Shown: one piece after another, positions 1 to 9,235 of the stretch
Layout of the letters: every line of letters starts with the position of its first letter
How positions within the stretch are numbered: the first letter of the stretch is position 1
NCBI RefSeq assembly: GCF_009392895.1
Contig: NZ_CP045488.1
Location: 3,286,001-3,350,000 of the forward strand
Reading direction: 5' to 3'
DNA length: 64,000 nt
Source of the DNA: Natronorubrum aibiense
GTDB lineage: Archaea > Halobacteriota > Halobacteria > Halobacteriales > Natrialbaceae
Position numbers and translations under genes: made by a program
The notes under the pieces: model-generated
Seen by the model: only the letters and a program-made list of their open reading frames with translations
What the model was told of the DNA's origin: nothing
Databases searched by the model: none

Positions 1-294
1 GTAGTCGATGCGCTCTTTTCCGGCGGGTGCGGTGACAGTGTCGCCGTGGCTCGCGACCGCGTTCGGCGGCTTCAAGAACAACAGCGGCCGATCCGGCACG
101 TCGGAGCCCATCTCGTCGGCGTGGTCGGCGTAGTTGCGCCCGATACAGACGATCTTCGACGGCTCACACGGCGCGAGCACGTCGATCTCGTCGGACTCGA
201 GGGCGTAGCTTTCGTTTCCGAAGTGGACGTGTCCGTTTTCGAACTCGCCGCGGCGGACGGCACCAGCCGGGTCGCGGAAGCGAACGTATTTCAT
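1..294 (-). CDS. Fumarylacetoacetate hydrolase family protein, N-terminal part (runs off the window)
   Basis: Read on the minus strand from ATG at 294, the frame stays open to base 1, giving 98 residues of the N-terminus. It begins MKYVRFRDP and contains IGRNYADHADEMG, the GRNY motif at the start of the FAH catalytic domain, followed by PLLFLKPPNA. FAH-family enzymes are metal-dependent hydrolases, isomerases or decarboxylases acting on 2-oxo/enol acids. The catalytic glutamates lie beyond the edge, so the substrate cannot be assigned. Small N-terminal domain plus GRNY start is typical of the bacterial/archaeal YcgM-like group. Confident on family, not on substrate. Confidence 0.88.
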   Translation of the reverse strand, partial: MKYVRFRDPAGAVRRGEFENGHVHFGNESYALESDEIDVLAPCEPSKIVCIGRNYADHADEMGSDVPDRPLLFLKPPNAVASHGDTVTAPAGKERIDY

Positions 295-515
295 GCGCCA
301 TTCGTCGTAGTGCGTGTTCAAAAGGATTGAGATGGCGGCGGCACTCGCAGTAACGTGGACTCGAGTCACCCCATCACAGGTCCGGACAGCGACTGGTCGA
401 CGGTGATATCTATCCGCCGTGATAGGTCACTGTGTGCGTCAGTAGCTGCCACAACGGCCGCAGAACGGAACGCTTTTTACTAGCCCCCCGCAATCGACTA
501 ATGCGTTCGAAGCCC

Positions 516-590
516 GCTCCGTTGGTGTAGTCCGGCCAATCATTTCGGCCTTTCGAGCCGATGACCTGGGTTCAAATCCCAGACGGAGCA
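516..590 (+). tRNA. tRNA-Glu (anticodon TTC)
   Basis: A 75-nt cloverleaf: acceptor strands GCTCCGT and ACGGAGC pair fully, the anticodon stem TCGGC/GCCGA encloses loop CTTTCGA with anticodon TTC, and the T arm reads TGGGTTCAAATCCCA. Discriminator base is A and CCA is not encoded. A TATA-like stretch (tttttacta, about 474-482) lies 35-40 nt upstream and a short T run follows, fitting an archaeal tRNA transcription unit. Confidence 0.93.
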
Positions 591-717
591 TTTTCCCATT
601 ATCAAACCTCAGAGAGGATGCTGTACTCTCGAAAGCGAATCGACATACCGAGAGCACGGGATTTCGTTCTCCAGTCGACCGTCCAGTGCCACGGCACCGT
701 TCTCACTCGGCAGTCGT

Positions 718-1422
718 TTACGCGTGATGATCCGACTCGAACCGGATCGCCCGTGCCGCCGTCGCTTTGAACGAGGCGGTGATTGGATCGCCGAGTTCGA
801 GTCCCAGCCGGCGTGCGCTAGTGTCGGTGACGAGTGCCGATAGCTCGCTGTCCGCGCCGAGCTCGATCGTGACGCGGGTGATCGCGTCACCGGACTCGAG
901 GTCGACCACAGGGCCGGTGAACTGGTTTCGGAGACTGGTGTCGTCCGCTCGAGGCGTTTCGTCCGGATCGGTCAGGACGACCGCATCCGAACGGACCGTA
1001 ATCTGAACCTCGTGGGCATCGTCGGGAACGAGCGCCAGAATCGTGCCGATTGCGGTCTCGACGGTCGCGAGTTCGCCCGTTCGATCCTGCACGGTGCCCG
1101 GAAAGACCGATTCCGTGACTCGAGCCACGCCATCGAGTTCGGCCTCGTGGCGGTCGAACTGCCGGCGTAACTCCCGGGCAGTCTGTGTGAGGACCGTTCC
1201 ACCGCCGCCGCTGCCGCCTCGTTTGCGTTCCGTAATCGGGCCGACGGCCGCTTCGATCTCGACGATTCTGTTTTGCAGGCGCGCATACGAGCGCCCGAGT
1301 TGGTCGGCGGCTTTGTGCATCGATCCGTACCGGTCGATCGCGTCGAGCATTTCGATATCGCGCCGCTCGATCGTGATATCGTCGACCGCGAGTTCCGTGC
1401 TGTATTCCTTTTCGATCGTCAT
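718..1422 (-). CDS. ModE-like molybdate/tungstate-responsive regulator (HTH + TOBE)
   Basis: 234 aa. Residues about 20-85 form a LysR/ModE-type winged helix (DRYGSMHKAADQLGRSYARL, then a Gly-rich wing KRGGSGGGG), and residues about 150-225 resemble a TOBE oxyanion-binding domain (SALVTDTSARRLGLELGDPI). ModE proteins bind molybdate or tungstate and repress uptake operons. The gene is the last of the minus-strand tup-like operon, starting 2 nt after the ATPase stop, so it is probably co-transcribed and may autoregulate the transporter. Ligand (W or Mo) is inferred from the operon only. Confidence 0.85.
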   Translation of the reverse strand: MTIEKEYSTELAVDDITIERRDIEMLDAIDRYGSMHKAADQLGRSYARLQNRIVEIEAAVGPITERKRGGSGGGGTVLTQTARELRRQFDRHEAELDGVARVTESVFPGTVQDRTGELATVETAIGTILALVPDDAHEVQITVRSDAVVLTDPDETPRADDTSLRNQFTGPVVDLESGDAITRVTIELGADSELSALVTDTSARRLGLELGDPITASFKATAARAIRFESDHHA

Positions 1423-1424
1423 AC

Positions 1425-2228
1425 TCAGTAGATCAGTTCTCCCTCGATAAATTTCCGGGCGCGGTCGTCGGACGGATTCTCGAACACTGTCTCGGTGCGG
1501 CCGACCTCGATGATGTTGGTGCCGAGCAACACGGCGACGCGGTCAGCGATGCGTTCTGCCTGGTGCATATCGTGGGTTGCGATGGCGACGCCGATGCCCC
1601 GATTCCGTGCCTCGAGCACGGCGTCTTCGATGACGGCCGTGTTTCGCGGATCGAGGTCCGACGTGGGTTCGTCGAGCAGGAGGACGTCGGGATCGTACGC
1701 GAGCGCGCGAGCGAACGCGACCCGCTGGGCCTCACCGCCGGAGAGCGACGAGGCGGCTTGGTCGGCCTTCTCGCGTAAGCCGACGGTCTCGAGGGCATCG
1801 ATCGCGTCGGCGGTGCCGTTCGTTCGGCCGACGAGACTGGCGAGTTCGTGGCGAAGCCGGTCGGGCCACGACTGGCGAACCCGTAATCCGTACTCGGCGT
1901 TCCGTCGCACGCTCGCGTCGAAGAGACTCGCGTCCTGAAAGACCATGCCGATCCGTCGTCGACACTCAAGGCGCTGCTGTTCGGACGCTTCCCAGACGTC
2001 GACGCCGTCGTGTTCGATCGTCCCACGGTCGGGGGCGTCGAAGAGTGCGAGCAGTCGCAATAGCGTCGATTTGCCGACACCCGACGGGCCGATAATTGCA
2101 ACAACTTCGCCGGCCGACACCGACAGCGAGAGTCCCTCGAGAACGGGCTCGTCGCCGTAGCTGTGATGGACGTCGAGTGCCTCGAGCGCCATCGACTGTT
2201 CTCGTACGTCAGTCGGTTTGAGCGTCAT
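1425..2228 (-). CDS. tupC: Tungstate/molybdate ABC transporter ATP-binding protein
   Basis: 267 aa. Walker [10 protein letters not shown] at about 47-55, signature LSGGEAQRV at about 162-170 and Walker B LLLDEP at about 183-188 are intact. It energises anion import with the neighbouring permease and binding protein. The start at 2228 overlaps the permease stop in an ATGA arrangement, which supports the longer start; an alternative ATG lies at 2192. The operon order binding protein-permease-ATPase-ModE and the TupA-like binding protein point to tungstate rather than sulfate; the ATPase alone does not show specificity. Confidence 0.86.
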   Translation of the reverse strand: MTLKPTDVREQSMALEALDVHHSYGDEPVLEGLSLSVSAGEVVAIIGPSGVGKSTLLRLLALFDAPDRGTIEHDGVDVWEASEQQRLECRRRIGMVFQDASLFDASVRRNAEYGLRVRQSWPDRLRHELASLVGRTNGTADAIDALETVGLREKADQAASSLSGGEAQRVAFARALAYDPDVLLLDEPTSDLDPRNTAVIEDAVLEARNRGIGVAIATHDMHQAERIADRVAVLLGTNIIEVGRTETVFENPSDDRARKFIEGELIY

Positions 2229-2935
2229 CGGTAGCCTCCGTCGTCGCTTCCCAGTCGAACCACGATCGCGTTGACGAGCAAGACGAGGACGACGAGGATC
2301 GCACCGAGGATCATCGCCGTCCTGTATCGGCCCTGACGGGCCTCGAGTTGGATCGCAGTCGTAATCGTTCGCGTCTTCGACGTGCCGTCCGAACCGGCGA
2401 TGTTGCCGCCGACGATGAGGACGGAGCCGACTTCGCTGATCGCTCGGCCGAAGCCAGCGAGCACCGCCGTTGCGATGCCGTAGCGCGCCTCTTTGATCGT
2501 GACGAGCGCCACGTCGAGGCGCGTCCCACCCATCGCGTAGGCTGCATCGCGGACGGTCTGTTCGACGCCACTCACTGCCGCGAGGCTGACGCCGGTGATG
2601 ACCGGAAACGCGAGAATGAACTGTGACATGATCATCGCTTCGGGCGTGAATACGAGATCGAGCGATCCGAGTGGCCCCTGGTTGGACACTGCGAACAGCA
2701 CGACAAGGCCGACCACGACGCTCGGAAAGCCCATCCCAGTGTTGATAATCGACGTGAGCAGGCGTTTGCCCCGAAACTCCGCAAATCCGACGAGGAGTGC
2801 AACGGGGAGGCTACAGATCGTGCTCAGCGAGACGGCGACGAGACTCACGTACAACGAGACGCGGATGATGCTCCGGATGTAGGTCCACTCGAAGGGGAAC
2901 TCGAGCAGGAACGGAATGCTGGATTCGAACGGCAT
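2225..2935 (-). CDS. tupB: Tungstate/molybdate ABC transporter permease
   Basis: 236 aa, with hydrophobic segments consistent with 5-6 membrane helices. The ABC-permease coupling motif is visible around residues 125-165 ([20 protein letters not shown] followed by a conserved Gly and [13 protein letters not shown]). It forms the channel of the tup-like transporter in the cytoplasmic membrane. It lies 18 nt after the binding-protein stop and overlaps the ATPase start. Family length and motif match TupB/WtpB-type permeases. Confidence 0.86.
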   Translation of the reverse strand: MPFESSIPFLLEFPFEWTYIRSIIRVSLYVSLVAVSLSTICSLPVALLVGFAEFRGKRLLTSIINTGMGFPSVVVGLVVLFAVSNQGPLGSLDLVFTPEAMIMSQFILAFPVITGVSLAAVSGVEQTVRDAAYAMGGTRLDVALVTIKEARYGIATAVLAGFGRAISEVGSVLIVGGNIAGSDGTSKTRTITTAIQLEARQGRYRTAMILGAILVVLVLLVNAIVVRLGSDDGGYR

Positions 2936-2953
2936 GTTATCGGCTCGGAGTCG

Positions 2954-3883
2954 TCACTGATCTCCTCCATCCCAGCCCTCGGGAACGTACTGCTGGAAGT
3001 TCGGGGCTTCCGAGAGCGCTTCCGGGAAGAACAGCTGTTCGCCATCGACGGTGTAGTTCTTGATGATATCCTGACCGTCAGGTCCTGTGATGTACCCGAT
3101 GTACGCCATCGCGAGGTCATAGTTGACGTGGTCGTGAACTGCCGGATTGACGGCGACGATACCGTACGGGTTCATCAGACTCTCCGGACCGCCTTCGACG
3201 GGACCCTGGACGTGAATCTCGAGGTCGGTATTCCCCTGCATCGAGAGGTACGTCCCGCGGTCGGACAACGTGTAGGCCCCGAGTTCGTTGGCTCGGTTGA
3301 GCGCATCGCCCATCCCGCCGCCGATGTCTGTATACCACTCACCGAGTGTGTCGGAATCGCGTCCCGCGTCGTCCCAGAGTGCCTGTTCTTTCGTGTGCGT
3401 CCCCGAGTTGTCGCCGCGAGAGATGAACGTCGATTCCGATTCCGCGATGGCATTCAGTGCCTCATTCACGTCCTCGCTGCCCGCGATCGATGCCGGATCG
3501 TCCGGGCTGCCGACGATAACGAAGTCGTTGAACATGAGGTCGCGCCGATTGACGCCGTAGCTGTCCTCGATGAACTCGTCCTCGAGCGATCGGGCGTGGA
3601 CCATCACGACGTCGGAGTCACCATCGCGTGCAGTCTTGAGGGCGGCACCGGTCCCCTGTGCGACAGCGTCGACGGTGACGCCGTACCGGTCTTCGAAGGG
3701 GGCGTTGAGTTCGTTGAGCAGCCCAGTGTCTTCGGTGCTCGTCGTCGTCGTGAGCGTCAGCGTTTCGCCGCTGATTTCGGGGCCGTCACCGTCGCTATCG
3801 CTGTCATCGCCCAGACAGCCAGCGAGCCCAGCCGCTGCGCCACTCCCCATCGCCGCGATAAACGCCCGTCGTTGTATCGGCAT
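2954..3883 (-). CDS. tupA: Tungstate-binding lipoprotein, Tat-exported (TupA-like)
   Basis: 309 aa from ATG at 3883. The N-terminus MPIQRRAF is a twin-arginine signal and LAGC is a lipobox, so the mature protein is probably a lipid-anchored extracellular receptor. Residues after a short acidic linker read [14 protein letters not shown] and, later, [15 protein letters not shown]; these are the oxyanion-contact motifs typical of TupA. A GTG start at 3892 is possible, but a TATA-like box at about 3909-3917 would place the transcript start near 3886, favouring 3883. First gene of the uptake operon. Confidence 0.88.
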   Translation of the reverse strand: MPIQRRAFIAAMGSGAAAGLAGCLGDDSDSDGDGPEISGETLTLTTTTSTEDTGLLNELNAPFEDRYGVTVDAVAQGTGAALKTARDGDSDVVMVHARSLEDEFIEDSYGVNRRDLMFNDFVIVGSPDDPASIAGSEDVNEALNAIAESESTFISRGDNSGTHTKEQALWDDAGRDSDTLGEWYTDIGGGMGDALNRANELGAYTLSDRGTYLSMQGNTDLEIHVQGPVEGGPESLMNPYGIVAVNPAVHDHVNYDLAMAYIGYITGPDGQDIIKNYTVDGEQLFFPEALSEAPNFQQYVPEGWDGGDQ

Positions 3884-3907
3884 AGATACCACGTCTGATG
3901 CCGGACA

Positions 3908-3918
3908 GATATATTTTT
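3908..3918 (-). promoter_or_regulatory. TATA box of the tup-like operon
   Basis: On the minus strand the sequence reads AAAAATATATCT, about 27 nt before the expected transcript start of the binding-protein gene. Just upstream is a short imperfect dyad (GGGA ... TCCC near 3927-3945) that could bind the ModE-like regulator, but it is too short to assert. Confidence 0.5.
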
Positions 3919-4179
3919 GGGTCGATGGGAAACCATATCCCGTTACATCAATTTAGTATGAGAACCAACTTCGTCCGTACATCTGTCTGTTTTTGCACTG
4001 GCGGCTCGTCTACTGTAACTAGATCAAGTTACTACGTTTCCAGAACGGGTACCGGTGAGCGCGAGTGATTGCCGCTACTCCCTCAGTAGACAGCAGCTCG
4101 TGCAGCTGTCGATCGATCGGATACGAGCCGCCAGTCGGAGGGATTACGACGAGAAAAACGGCGTTCCGCTCTCGGCGTG

Positions 4180-4497
4180 TCAGTGATCGATCCCCGGTCG
4201 CTGAAAGGTCGTCTCGTCGGTCGTCGGCTCCTCGAGTGCCGACTCGATCTCGGGTGCCGCCAGCACGTCGTTTCGATCGGGTTCGTCGGGTCGTCTGAAG
4301 TAGTACGTGTCCGCACAGCCAGCGACCAGCTCGGTAAGCGGTTGCTCCTCGTCGTGGACGACCGACACGAGGTCGCCCGTGACCGCGATCAGGACGGCAT
4401 CGGATGGCTTGTACAGGGCCGTTCGCAGCTCGTCGACGGTACAGTCGTCCGGCAATTGAACGTGCACACCGTCGACGGTCGCCCATCGTGTCTCCAT
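4180..4497 (-). CDS. Conserved hypothetical haloarchaeal protein, 105 aa
   Basis: An acidic 105-residue protein starting METRWATVDGVHVQL, with two Cys-poor halves and a sequence AVTGDLVSVVHDEEQPL in the middle; it contains no signal peptide, membrane segment or motif I recognise. Codon use is like its neighbours and the reading frame is favoured by GC3 over the overlapping antisense frames. It lies convergent or parallel to small genes and is probably monocistronic. Function unknown. Confidence 0.6.
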   Translation of the reverse strand: METRWATVDGVHVQLPDDCTVDELRTALYKPSDAVLIAVTGDLVSVVHDEEQPLTELVAGCADTYYFRRPDEPDRNDVLAAPEIESALEEPTTDETTFQRPGIDH

Positions 4498-4543
4498 ACC
4501 CCACCGTTTGGAGGGGACACGCTATACGGTTGGGCTCGCAGCT

Positions 4544-4666
4544 TCAGGCCGCGTCCTCGAGATCGGCGGCGATCCGTCGTCCGCAGTTGAGACACTGGTA
4601 GCCGCCGTCGACGTGCTCGTAGAGCCGTTCCCCACAGTGCTGGCATCGCCAGAGGGGGTGTCTCAT
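4544..4666 (-). CDS. Small zinc-ribbon protein, 40 aa
   Basis: A 40-codon frame starting ATG at 4666 encodes [15 protein letters not shown]... followed by [18 protein letters not shown]. Two CxxC pairs (CQHC and CLNC) 13 residues apart make a single zinc ribbon, a common type of very small haloarchaeal protein. It lies between the 105-aa hypothetical and the divergent DUF309 gene. Function unknown; it could bind nucleic acid or a protein partner. Confidence 0.72.
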   Translation of the reverse strand: MRHPLWRCQHCGERLYEHVDGGYQCLNCGRRIAADLEDAA

Positions 4667-4764
4667 CGGTGTCGGCTACGGGTGGGAGGGAGAAGAAGGA
4701 CGTGGCTGGCAGACTCACTATCGGTCGCCGACGGAGTTACCCGCCTGGTCGGCCAACATCGACC

Positions 4765-5256
4765 ATGGACGAGCACACGCGAGATCCATCCGTCTCGCCA
4801 CCGCCGGGAACCAGCTCACCGACAGGCTGGCTCGAGGACGTCGACCGCTGGGAGCACGCGACGCTTCGGAAAGCGGTGGTTCACGGCGTCCGGCTCTACA
4901 ACGCCGGGGCGTTTCACGAATCCCACGACTGTTTCGAGGCGGAGTGGTACAACTACGGGCACGGGACCACCGAAAGCGCCTTCGCACACGGAATGGTGCA
5001 AGTCGCGGCTGGCGCGTACAAACGCATCGATTTCGGGAACGACGACGGCCTGCGGAGCCTCTTCGAGACGGCGCTCCAGTACCTCCACGGCGTTCCGCGA
5101 GATTATTACGGGGTCGATGTCCTCGAGGTCAGAACGACGCTGACGAACGCCATTGCGGAGCCGAGCCTGATCGACGATTGGCAGATCCCCCTCGACGGTG
5201 AGCGACCGACAGCACGTTCGGTCGATTTCGAGTACGCCGAGACGCTCGAGGACTGA
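4765..5256 (+). CDS. DUF309 domain-containing protein
   Basis: 163 aa from ATG at 4765. The central part ([20 protein letters not shown], then [20 protein letters not shown]) matches the DUF309 helical family, whose conserved feature is the HExHDxxE-like stretch in a two- to four-helix bundle, possibly binding metal. The family is found in cyanobacteria, bacilli and haloarchaea; no activity is established. The frame extends upstream to 4669, but the extra 32 residues are basic and unlike a haloarchaeal protein, so the inner ATG is preferred. Confidence 0.82.
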   Translation: MDEHTRDPSVSPPPGTSSPTGWLEDVDRWEHATLRKAVVHGVRLYNAGAFHESHDCFEAEWYNYGHGTTESAFAHGMVQVAAGAYKRIDFGNDDGLRSLFETALQYLHGVPRDYYGVDVLEVRTTLTNAIAEPSLIDDWQIPLDGERPTARSVDFEYAETLED

Positions 5257-5397
5257 TAGATCGGGCTCAGTCGAGACGCCACCGGTTGACTCGGTGGCCG
5301 ACAGAACCGTGGTAGTGGGTAACAGACACACGGGTCCGACTGTCGCCGTTCGTGAGAGACCGAATCGCCTTTGGGCGCAGAGCCCAACTAGTAGATA

Positions 5398-6195
5398 ATG
5401 AGAGTTGCACAGCTCGGGTCGGGAACGCCGGAACTCGCCGTCGTTGCAGGGATTCATGGCGATGAACCCTGTGGCGTCCGGGCCGTCGAGCGACTGCTCG
5501 ACGAACGCCCGACCGTCGAACGGCCCGTCAAGCTCGTCGTCGCCAACGAGGCGGCCCTCGAGCGCCGCGTGCGGTTCGTCGACGAGGATCTGAATCGGAC
5601 GTTCCCCGGCCATCCGGAGGCAGCGACCCACGAAGGACAGCTTGCACATCGACTCGTCGAAGAACTCGAGGGCTGTCTCACTTTCTCAATGCACTCGACG
5701 CAGAGTCACGCCGATCCGTTCGCGATCGTCAACGGAATCAGCGACACCGCACGAGAGTTGGTGCCACAGCTGCCGGTGGCGGCGATGGTCGAGACGAGCA
5801 ACTTCGCGGAGGGGCGGCTCTTCTCGAAGATCGACACGATCGAAGTCGAGTGCGGGCTGCAAGGATCGGAGACGGCCGCCCAGAACGCGGATCGGCTCAC
5901 ACGGGCGTTCCTGACGGCCGTCGGCGCGTTGCCCGGCGATACCGTGGCCCGCGATCTGCCGGTTTACCAGCTCACCGACGTCATCAGCAAAGCACAGGCC
6001 GACACCTACGAGGTCTTCGTCGATAACTTCACTCGAGTCGACCCCGGTGACCCGTTTGCCGCCGCCGACGGCGACATGCAGGTCGCAGACGAGCCGTTTT
6101 ATCCCGTGCTCATGTCGCCCAACGGCTACCGCAACGTCTTCGGCTACGCCGCTGACAAACTCGACGTCTTGACGACGACGCCGGCCGCGGACTAA
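5398..6195 (+). CDS. Succinylglutamate desuccinylase/aspartoacylase family hydrolase
   Basis: 265 aa. The zinc site of the M14-like AstE/ASPA family is visible: His20 and Glu23 in GIHGDEP, DLNRTFPG at 64-71 with the substrate-binding Asn-Arg, and His99 in FSMHSTQSH. Such enzymes remove acyl groups from N-acyl amino acids. The substrate is not deducible from sequence or neighbours. Transcribed alone, with the start ATG directly after a short non-coding stretch. Confidence 0.84.
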   Translation: MRVAQLGSGTPELAVVAGIHGDEPCGVRAVERLLDERPTVERPVKLVVANEAALERRVRFVDEDLNRTFPGHPEAATHEGQLAHRLVEELEGCLTFSMHSTQSHADPFAIVNGISDTARELVPQLPVAAMVETSNFAEGRLFSKIDTIEVECGLQGSETAAQNADRLTRAFLTAVGALPGDTVARDLPVYQLTDVISKAQADTYEVFVDNFTRVDPGDPFAAADGDMQVADEPFYPVLMSPNGYRNVFGYAADKLDVLTTTPAAD

Positions 6196-6294
6196 CCGTC
6201 GTTGCTACAGCCGCCCGTTCATCGTTCGCCGGAGATCCGTACAAATTTCCCCGCAGCGGGTGCTTTGATACGCGCTCGTCCCCTTCCGCTGGGT

Positions 6295-6783
6295 ATGAGT
6301 ACACCGCTTCCCGTCGCCATGCTCGCGGAGCTGTTCCCGAACGGGATCAGTCACTACGCGATCGGTGGCCTGTTCGTCGGACTCGGCGTCGCCGTCATCT
6401 ACCTCGGAACCGGGATCACGGCCGGCGCGAGCACGTTTCTCGAGTCGACGCTGTCGTACGGCTCGACTCTCTCGCGGTTCCAGCAGTATCGCCCTTCGCG
6501 TGACTGGCGAGTCGTGTTCACGCTGGGAATCGCCGCCGGTGCAGCCGTCTACGCAGTTACCGTTCAGGATGGGATCTGGACGACAGATGTCCAGCCCTGG
6601 CGGCTGCTGGGTGGTGGCATCCTCGTCGGTATCGGGACCCGTGTCGGGAAAGGCTGTACCTCGGGTCACGGCGTCTGTGGCGTCGGCTCGGCCTCGAGTA
6701 CGTCCTTCGTCGGCGTGGTGACGTTCCTCCTGATCGCGATCGGAACGGCACAGCTGGTGCAGGCTGCGGGGGTGAGCCCATGA
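6295..6783 (+). CDS. YeeE/YedE family membrane protein, first half (sulfur-compound transporter)
   Basis: 162 aa, about four hydrophobic segments. It carries GKGCTSGHGVCG, the Cys-containing motif of YeeE/YedE (TsuA-like) proteins that import thiosulfate or related sulfur species. In haloarchaea and many bacteria the protein is split into two subunits, as here: the next gene starts 4 nt inside this one (ATGA overlap) and carries the second Cys motif. The start at 6295 is chosen because residues before it are not membrane-like. Confidence 0.85.
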   Translation: MSTPLPVAMLAELFPNGISHYAIGGLFVGLGVAVIYLGTGITAGASTFLESTLSYGSTLSRFQQYRPSRDWRVVFTLGIAAGAAVYAVTVQDGIWTTDVQPWRLLGGGILVGIGTRVGKGCTSGHGVCGVGSASSTSFVGVVTFLLIAIGTAQLVQAAGVSP

Positions 6784-7244
6784 GCGCCGACCACGAGCGA
6801 CATCCGTTGTTCATGCCCCTGATCTTCGTCGGCGGGCTGATCTTCGGGTTCGGGCTCGGCTTCAGTCATATGGCTCGACCCGAGGTCGTATTGAGCTTCC
6901 TCCAGTTCGAGGACTTCGGCCTGCTGTTCGTCATGTTCGGGGCGGCGATCGTCACCGGACTCGCGGTCTTCGGCAGCACGGCGCTCCGCACGACAGCGCC
7001 ACTGACGGGAGATACCTACCGCCGTCGGTTGAAAACCCTCGACAAGAACGTCGTCATCGGTGGCGGCATCTTCGGCGTCGGCTGGGGCCTGTCGGGAATC
7101 TGTCCCGGCGCGGCCTACGCCAGCCTCGGCATCGGTAACTACGCCATCCTCTGGGGAATCGCGGGGATGTTCATCGGCGCGTACGTTCAGGGCTTCTGGC
7201 GCTCGACCCGCGCCGAGCAGCGATCCCCGACGACCGCGGACTGA
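6780..7244 (+). CDS. YeeE/YedE family membrane protein, second half (DUF6691-type)
   Basis: 154 aa with four hydrophobic segments and the conserved WGLSGICPGAAYA Cys motif. Together with the overlapping upstream gene it rebuilds a full YeeE/YedE sulfur transporter. Translational coupling (overlap at 6780-6783) suggests a 1:1 complex. In other prokaryotes such pairs sit beside sulfurtransferases or beta-lactamase-like persulfide dioxygenases; none is seen here, so the exact sulfur substrate is open. Confidence 0.85.
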   Translation: MSADHERHPLFMPLIFVGGLIFGFGLGFSHMARPEVVLSFLQFEDFGLLFVMFGAAIVTGLAVFGSTALRTTAPLTGDTYRRRLKTLDKNVVIGGGIFGVGWGLSGICPGAAYASLGIGNYAILWGIAGMFIGAYVQGFWRSTRAEQRSPTTAD

Positions 7245-7360
7245 CCGACTCACTATTGCGCGCTGTCGCGCCACCGTCGGGCGCTGTTGTCCATCGGCCG
7301 GACGAACTCGAGAGTGTGACCACCGACAGTCACTCAGGTCGTCGGCCCGTGGAGTCGGCT

Positions 7361-8683
7361 ATGGGCGCTCCGACACGCCGACACGTTCTGGCCGCGGCCG
7401 GCTGCTCGCTCTCGCTCGCCGGCTGTCTGCTGGAAACCGGGTCGGAGGTGACGGAACTCGTCACCCCCGAAACGACGCCCGACGACGACTGGACCGAGCC
7501 CGAGTGGCGACCGGCCGAGGGCGTGCCGTCCACCGCCGACGTGACCACGACGACCGTCGTTTCTGACCTCGAGATCCCCTGGGATCTTACGTTCGCCGGG
7601 GGCGACGCCTTCCTCACCGAACGCGACGGTGGCGTCCGTCGGTTCGACGCGACCGAACTGGCGACGGCGGCCGATCTGGTGCCTGCCGACGGCGAGACAG
7701 TACTCGCCGCAGCCGATCTCCCGGAGCAGGCAGCACCCGGCGAGGGTGGCATTCTCGGTATCGGCGTCCATCCGTCGTATCCCGGCCCGTCCGAACTGTT
7801 CGTCTACTACACGGTCGACGACGGTGAGATTGAAAACCGACTCGTCAGTTACGACCTCGAGTCGGAGACGCTCGAGTCCGTCCTCGAGGGGATTCCCGGT
7901 GCGACGACGCACAACGGCGGGCGAGTCACGATCGGTCCCGAGGACGACCTCTGGGTGACGACGGGCGATGCCGAAGACCCCACGCTAACACAGGACCCCA
8001 GTTCCCGTGCGGGCGCGGTGCTCCGACTGACGCCCGACGGCGAGCCAGCGCCCGAGAACCCCGACTGGGGACCCGACGGCGACCGGCGGATCTACACGCT
8101 CGGTCATCGCAACCCACAGGGCATCGCCTTCACGCCGCAGGGAACGCCGATCGTGGCCGAGCACGGCCCGTCGGCTCGAGACGAGGTGTCGCTCCTCCGA
8201 CCGGGCGGTAACTACGGCTGGGATCTCGTCCGCGGCGGTCCCGATGACCCCGATTACGGCAGCTACGACGAGTACGACGACGCCACGCCGCCGGTGGTCA
8301 ACACCGGGCCCGAGACGACCTGGGCACCCTCCGGGATCGCCTTCTACGATGGCGATGCGATCGCTCCGTGGGAAAACCACATCCTCGTCTGTGGACTCGG
8401 TTCGAACGCGCTGTATGCTCTGAAACTCGTCCCAGACGGAGCGACGCTCGAGGATGGGGACGGCGTTCGCTACGACGCCGCGTGGCTCGACAATAGACTC
8501 ACCGCGACGGCGTACACCCTGTTCGAGGGCGAGTTCGGTCGACTCCGCCACGTCGAACCCGGTCCGGACGGCTCGCTGTACCTGCTCACGTCGAACCGGG
8601 ACGGGCGTGCAAGTGCTGGCTTCCCGACGGACGAGGACGACCGCCTGATTCGTCTCGAGCCTGCATCGTCCTCAGCCGCGTAG
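7361..8683 (+). CDS. PQQ-dependent sugar dehydrogenase-like lipoprotein (glucose/sorbosone dehydrogenase fold)
   Basis: 440 aa from ATG at 7361. The N-terminus MGAPTRRHVLAAAGC has a Tat motif and LAGC is a lipobox. The body shows the soluble GDH beta-propeller landmarks: LEIPWDLTFAGGD, GEGGILGIGVHPSYP, TTHNGGRVTIGPEDDLWVT, GHRNPQGIAFTPQG, EHGPSARDEVSLLRPGGNYGW and APSGIAFYDGD. These enzymes oxidise aldoses at the cell surface, with PQQ or without it in some archaeal members. Haloarchaea often lack PQQ synthesis, so the cofactor is uncertain. Confidence 0.88.
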   Translation: MGAPTRRHVLAAAGCSLSLAGCLLETGSEVTELVTPETTPDDDWTEPEWRPAEGVPSTADVTTTTVVSDLEIPWDLTFAGGDAFLTERDGGVRRFDATELATAADLVPADGETVLAAADLPEQAAPGEGGILGIGVHPSYPGPSELFVYYTVDDGEIENRLVSYDLESETLESVLEGIPGATTHNGGRVTIGPEDDLWVTTGDAEDPTLTQDPSSRAGAVLRLTPDGEPAPENPDWGPDGDRRIYTLGHRNPQGIAFTPQGTPIVAEHGPSARDEVSLLRPGGNYGWDLVRGGPDDPDYGSYDEYDDATPPVVNTGPETTWAPSGIAFYDGDAIAPWENHILVCGLGSNALYALKLVPDGATLEDGDGVRYDAAWLDNRLTATAYTLFEGEFGRLRHVEPGPDGSLYLLTSNRDGRASAGFPTDEDDRLIRLEPASSSAA

Positions 8684-8769
8684 CGAGTCGAGCGAATTCG
8701 GTCCGATCGATCGCGTCGGGATGTGCAAATGACGCAAGGCCTATCCCCTTTCATCGACACAGACTGGAT

Positions 8770-9114
8770 ATGGACTTCCCACCGAACCAAGGTCTCGATC
8801 AGGACGAAGTCGACGAGCAAGTCGAACAGGTCATCGCCGACAACGACGTCGTCCTCTTCATGAAGGGGACCGAGTTGATGCCCCAGTGTGGGTACTCCCG
8901 AAAGGCGCTCGGCCTCATCAGCCAGTACCGAGACGACTTCGAAACCGTCGACGTCCTCGAGAGCCTCGACGAGTATCGGAGCGCACTCGCAGACCACAGC
9001 GGCTGGGAGACGATTCCACAGACGTTCGTCGACGGCGAGTTCGTCGGCGGCTCGGACATCCTCGAGGAACTCGACGAACGCGGCGAACTCGACGAGACGC
9101 TCGACGCGGCGTAA
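8770..9114 (+). CDS. Monothiol glutaredoxin-related protein (Grx4 type)
   Basis: 114 aa. The active-site motif is CGYS (the usual Grx4 motif is CGFS), preceded by VVLFMKGTELMPQ and followed by the TIPQTFVDGEFVGGSDIL cis-proline and GG segments that bind glutathione in the family. Grx4-type proteins carry or transfer [2Fe-2S] clusters. Haloarchaea use gamma-glutamylcysteine rather than glutathione, so the thiol partner here likely differs. Monocistronic. Confidence 0.9.
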   Translation: MDFPPNQGLDQDEVDEQVEQVIADNDVVLFMKGTELMPQCGYSRKALGLISQYRDDFETVDVLESLDEYRSALADHSGWETIPQTFVDGEFVGGSDILEELDERGELDETLDAA

Positions 9115-9235
9115 GCCGAACACATAATCCGGACGATATTCATCCGGGCCCAAGCGACACGTATTCAATAGCAGGTCATATAAGTCCCGCGCTCGTACTA
9201 GGAACCCAGCGACTGTCGCCGCACACCTTCCCACT

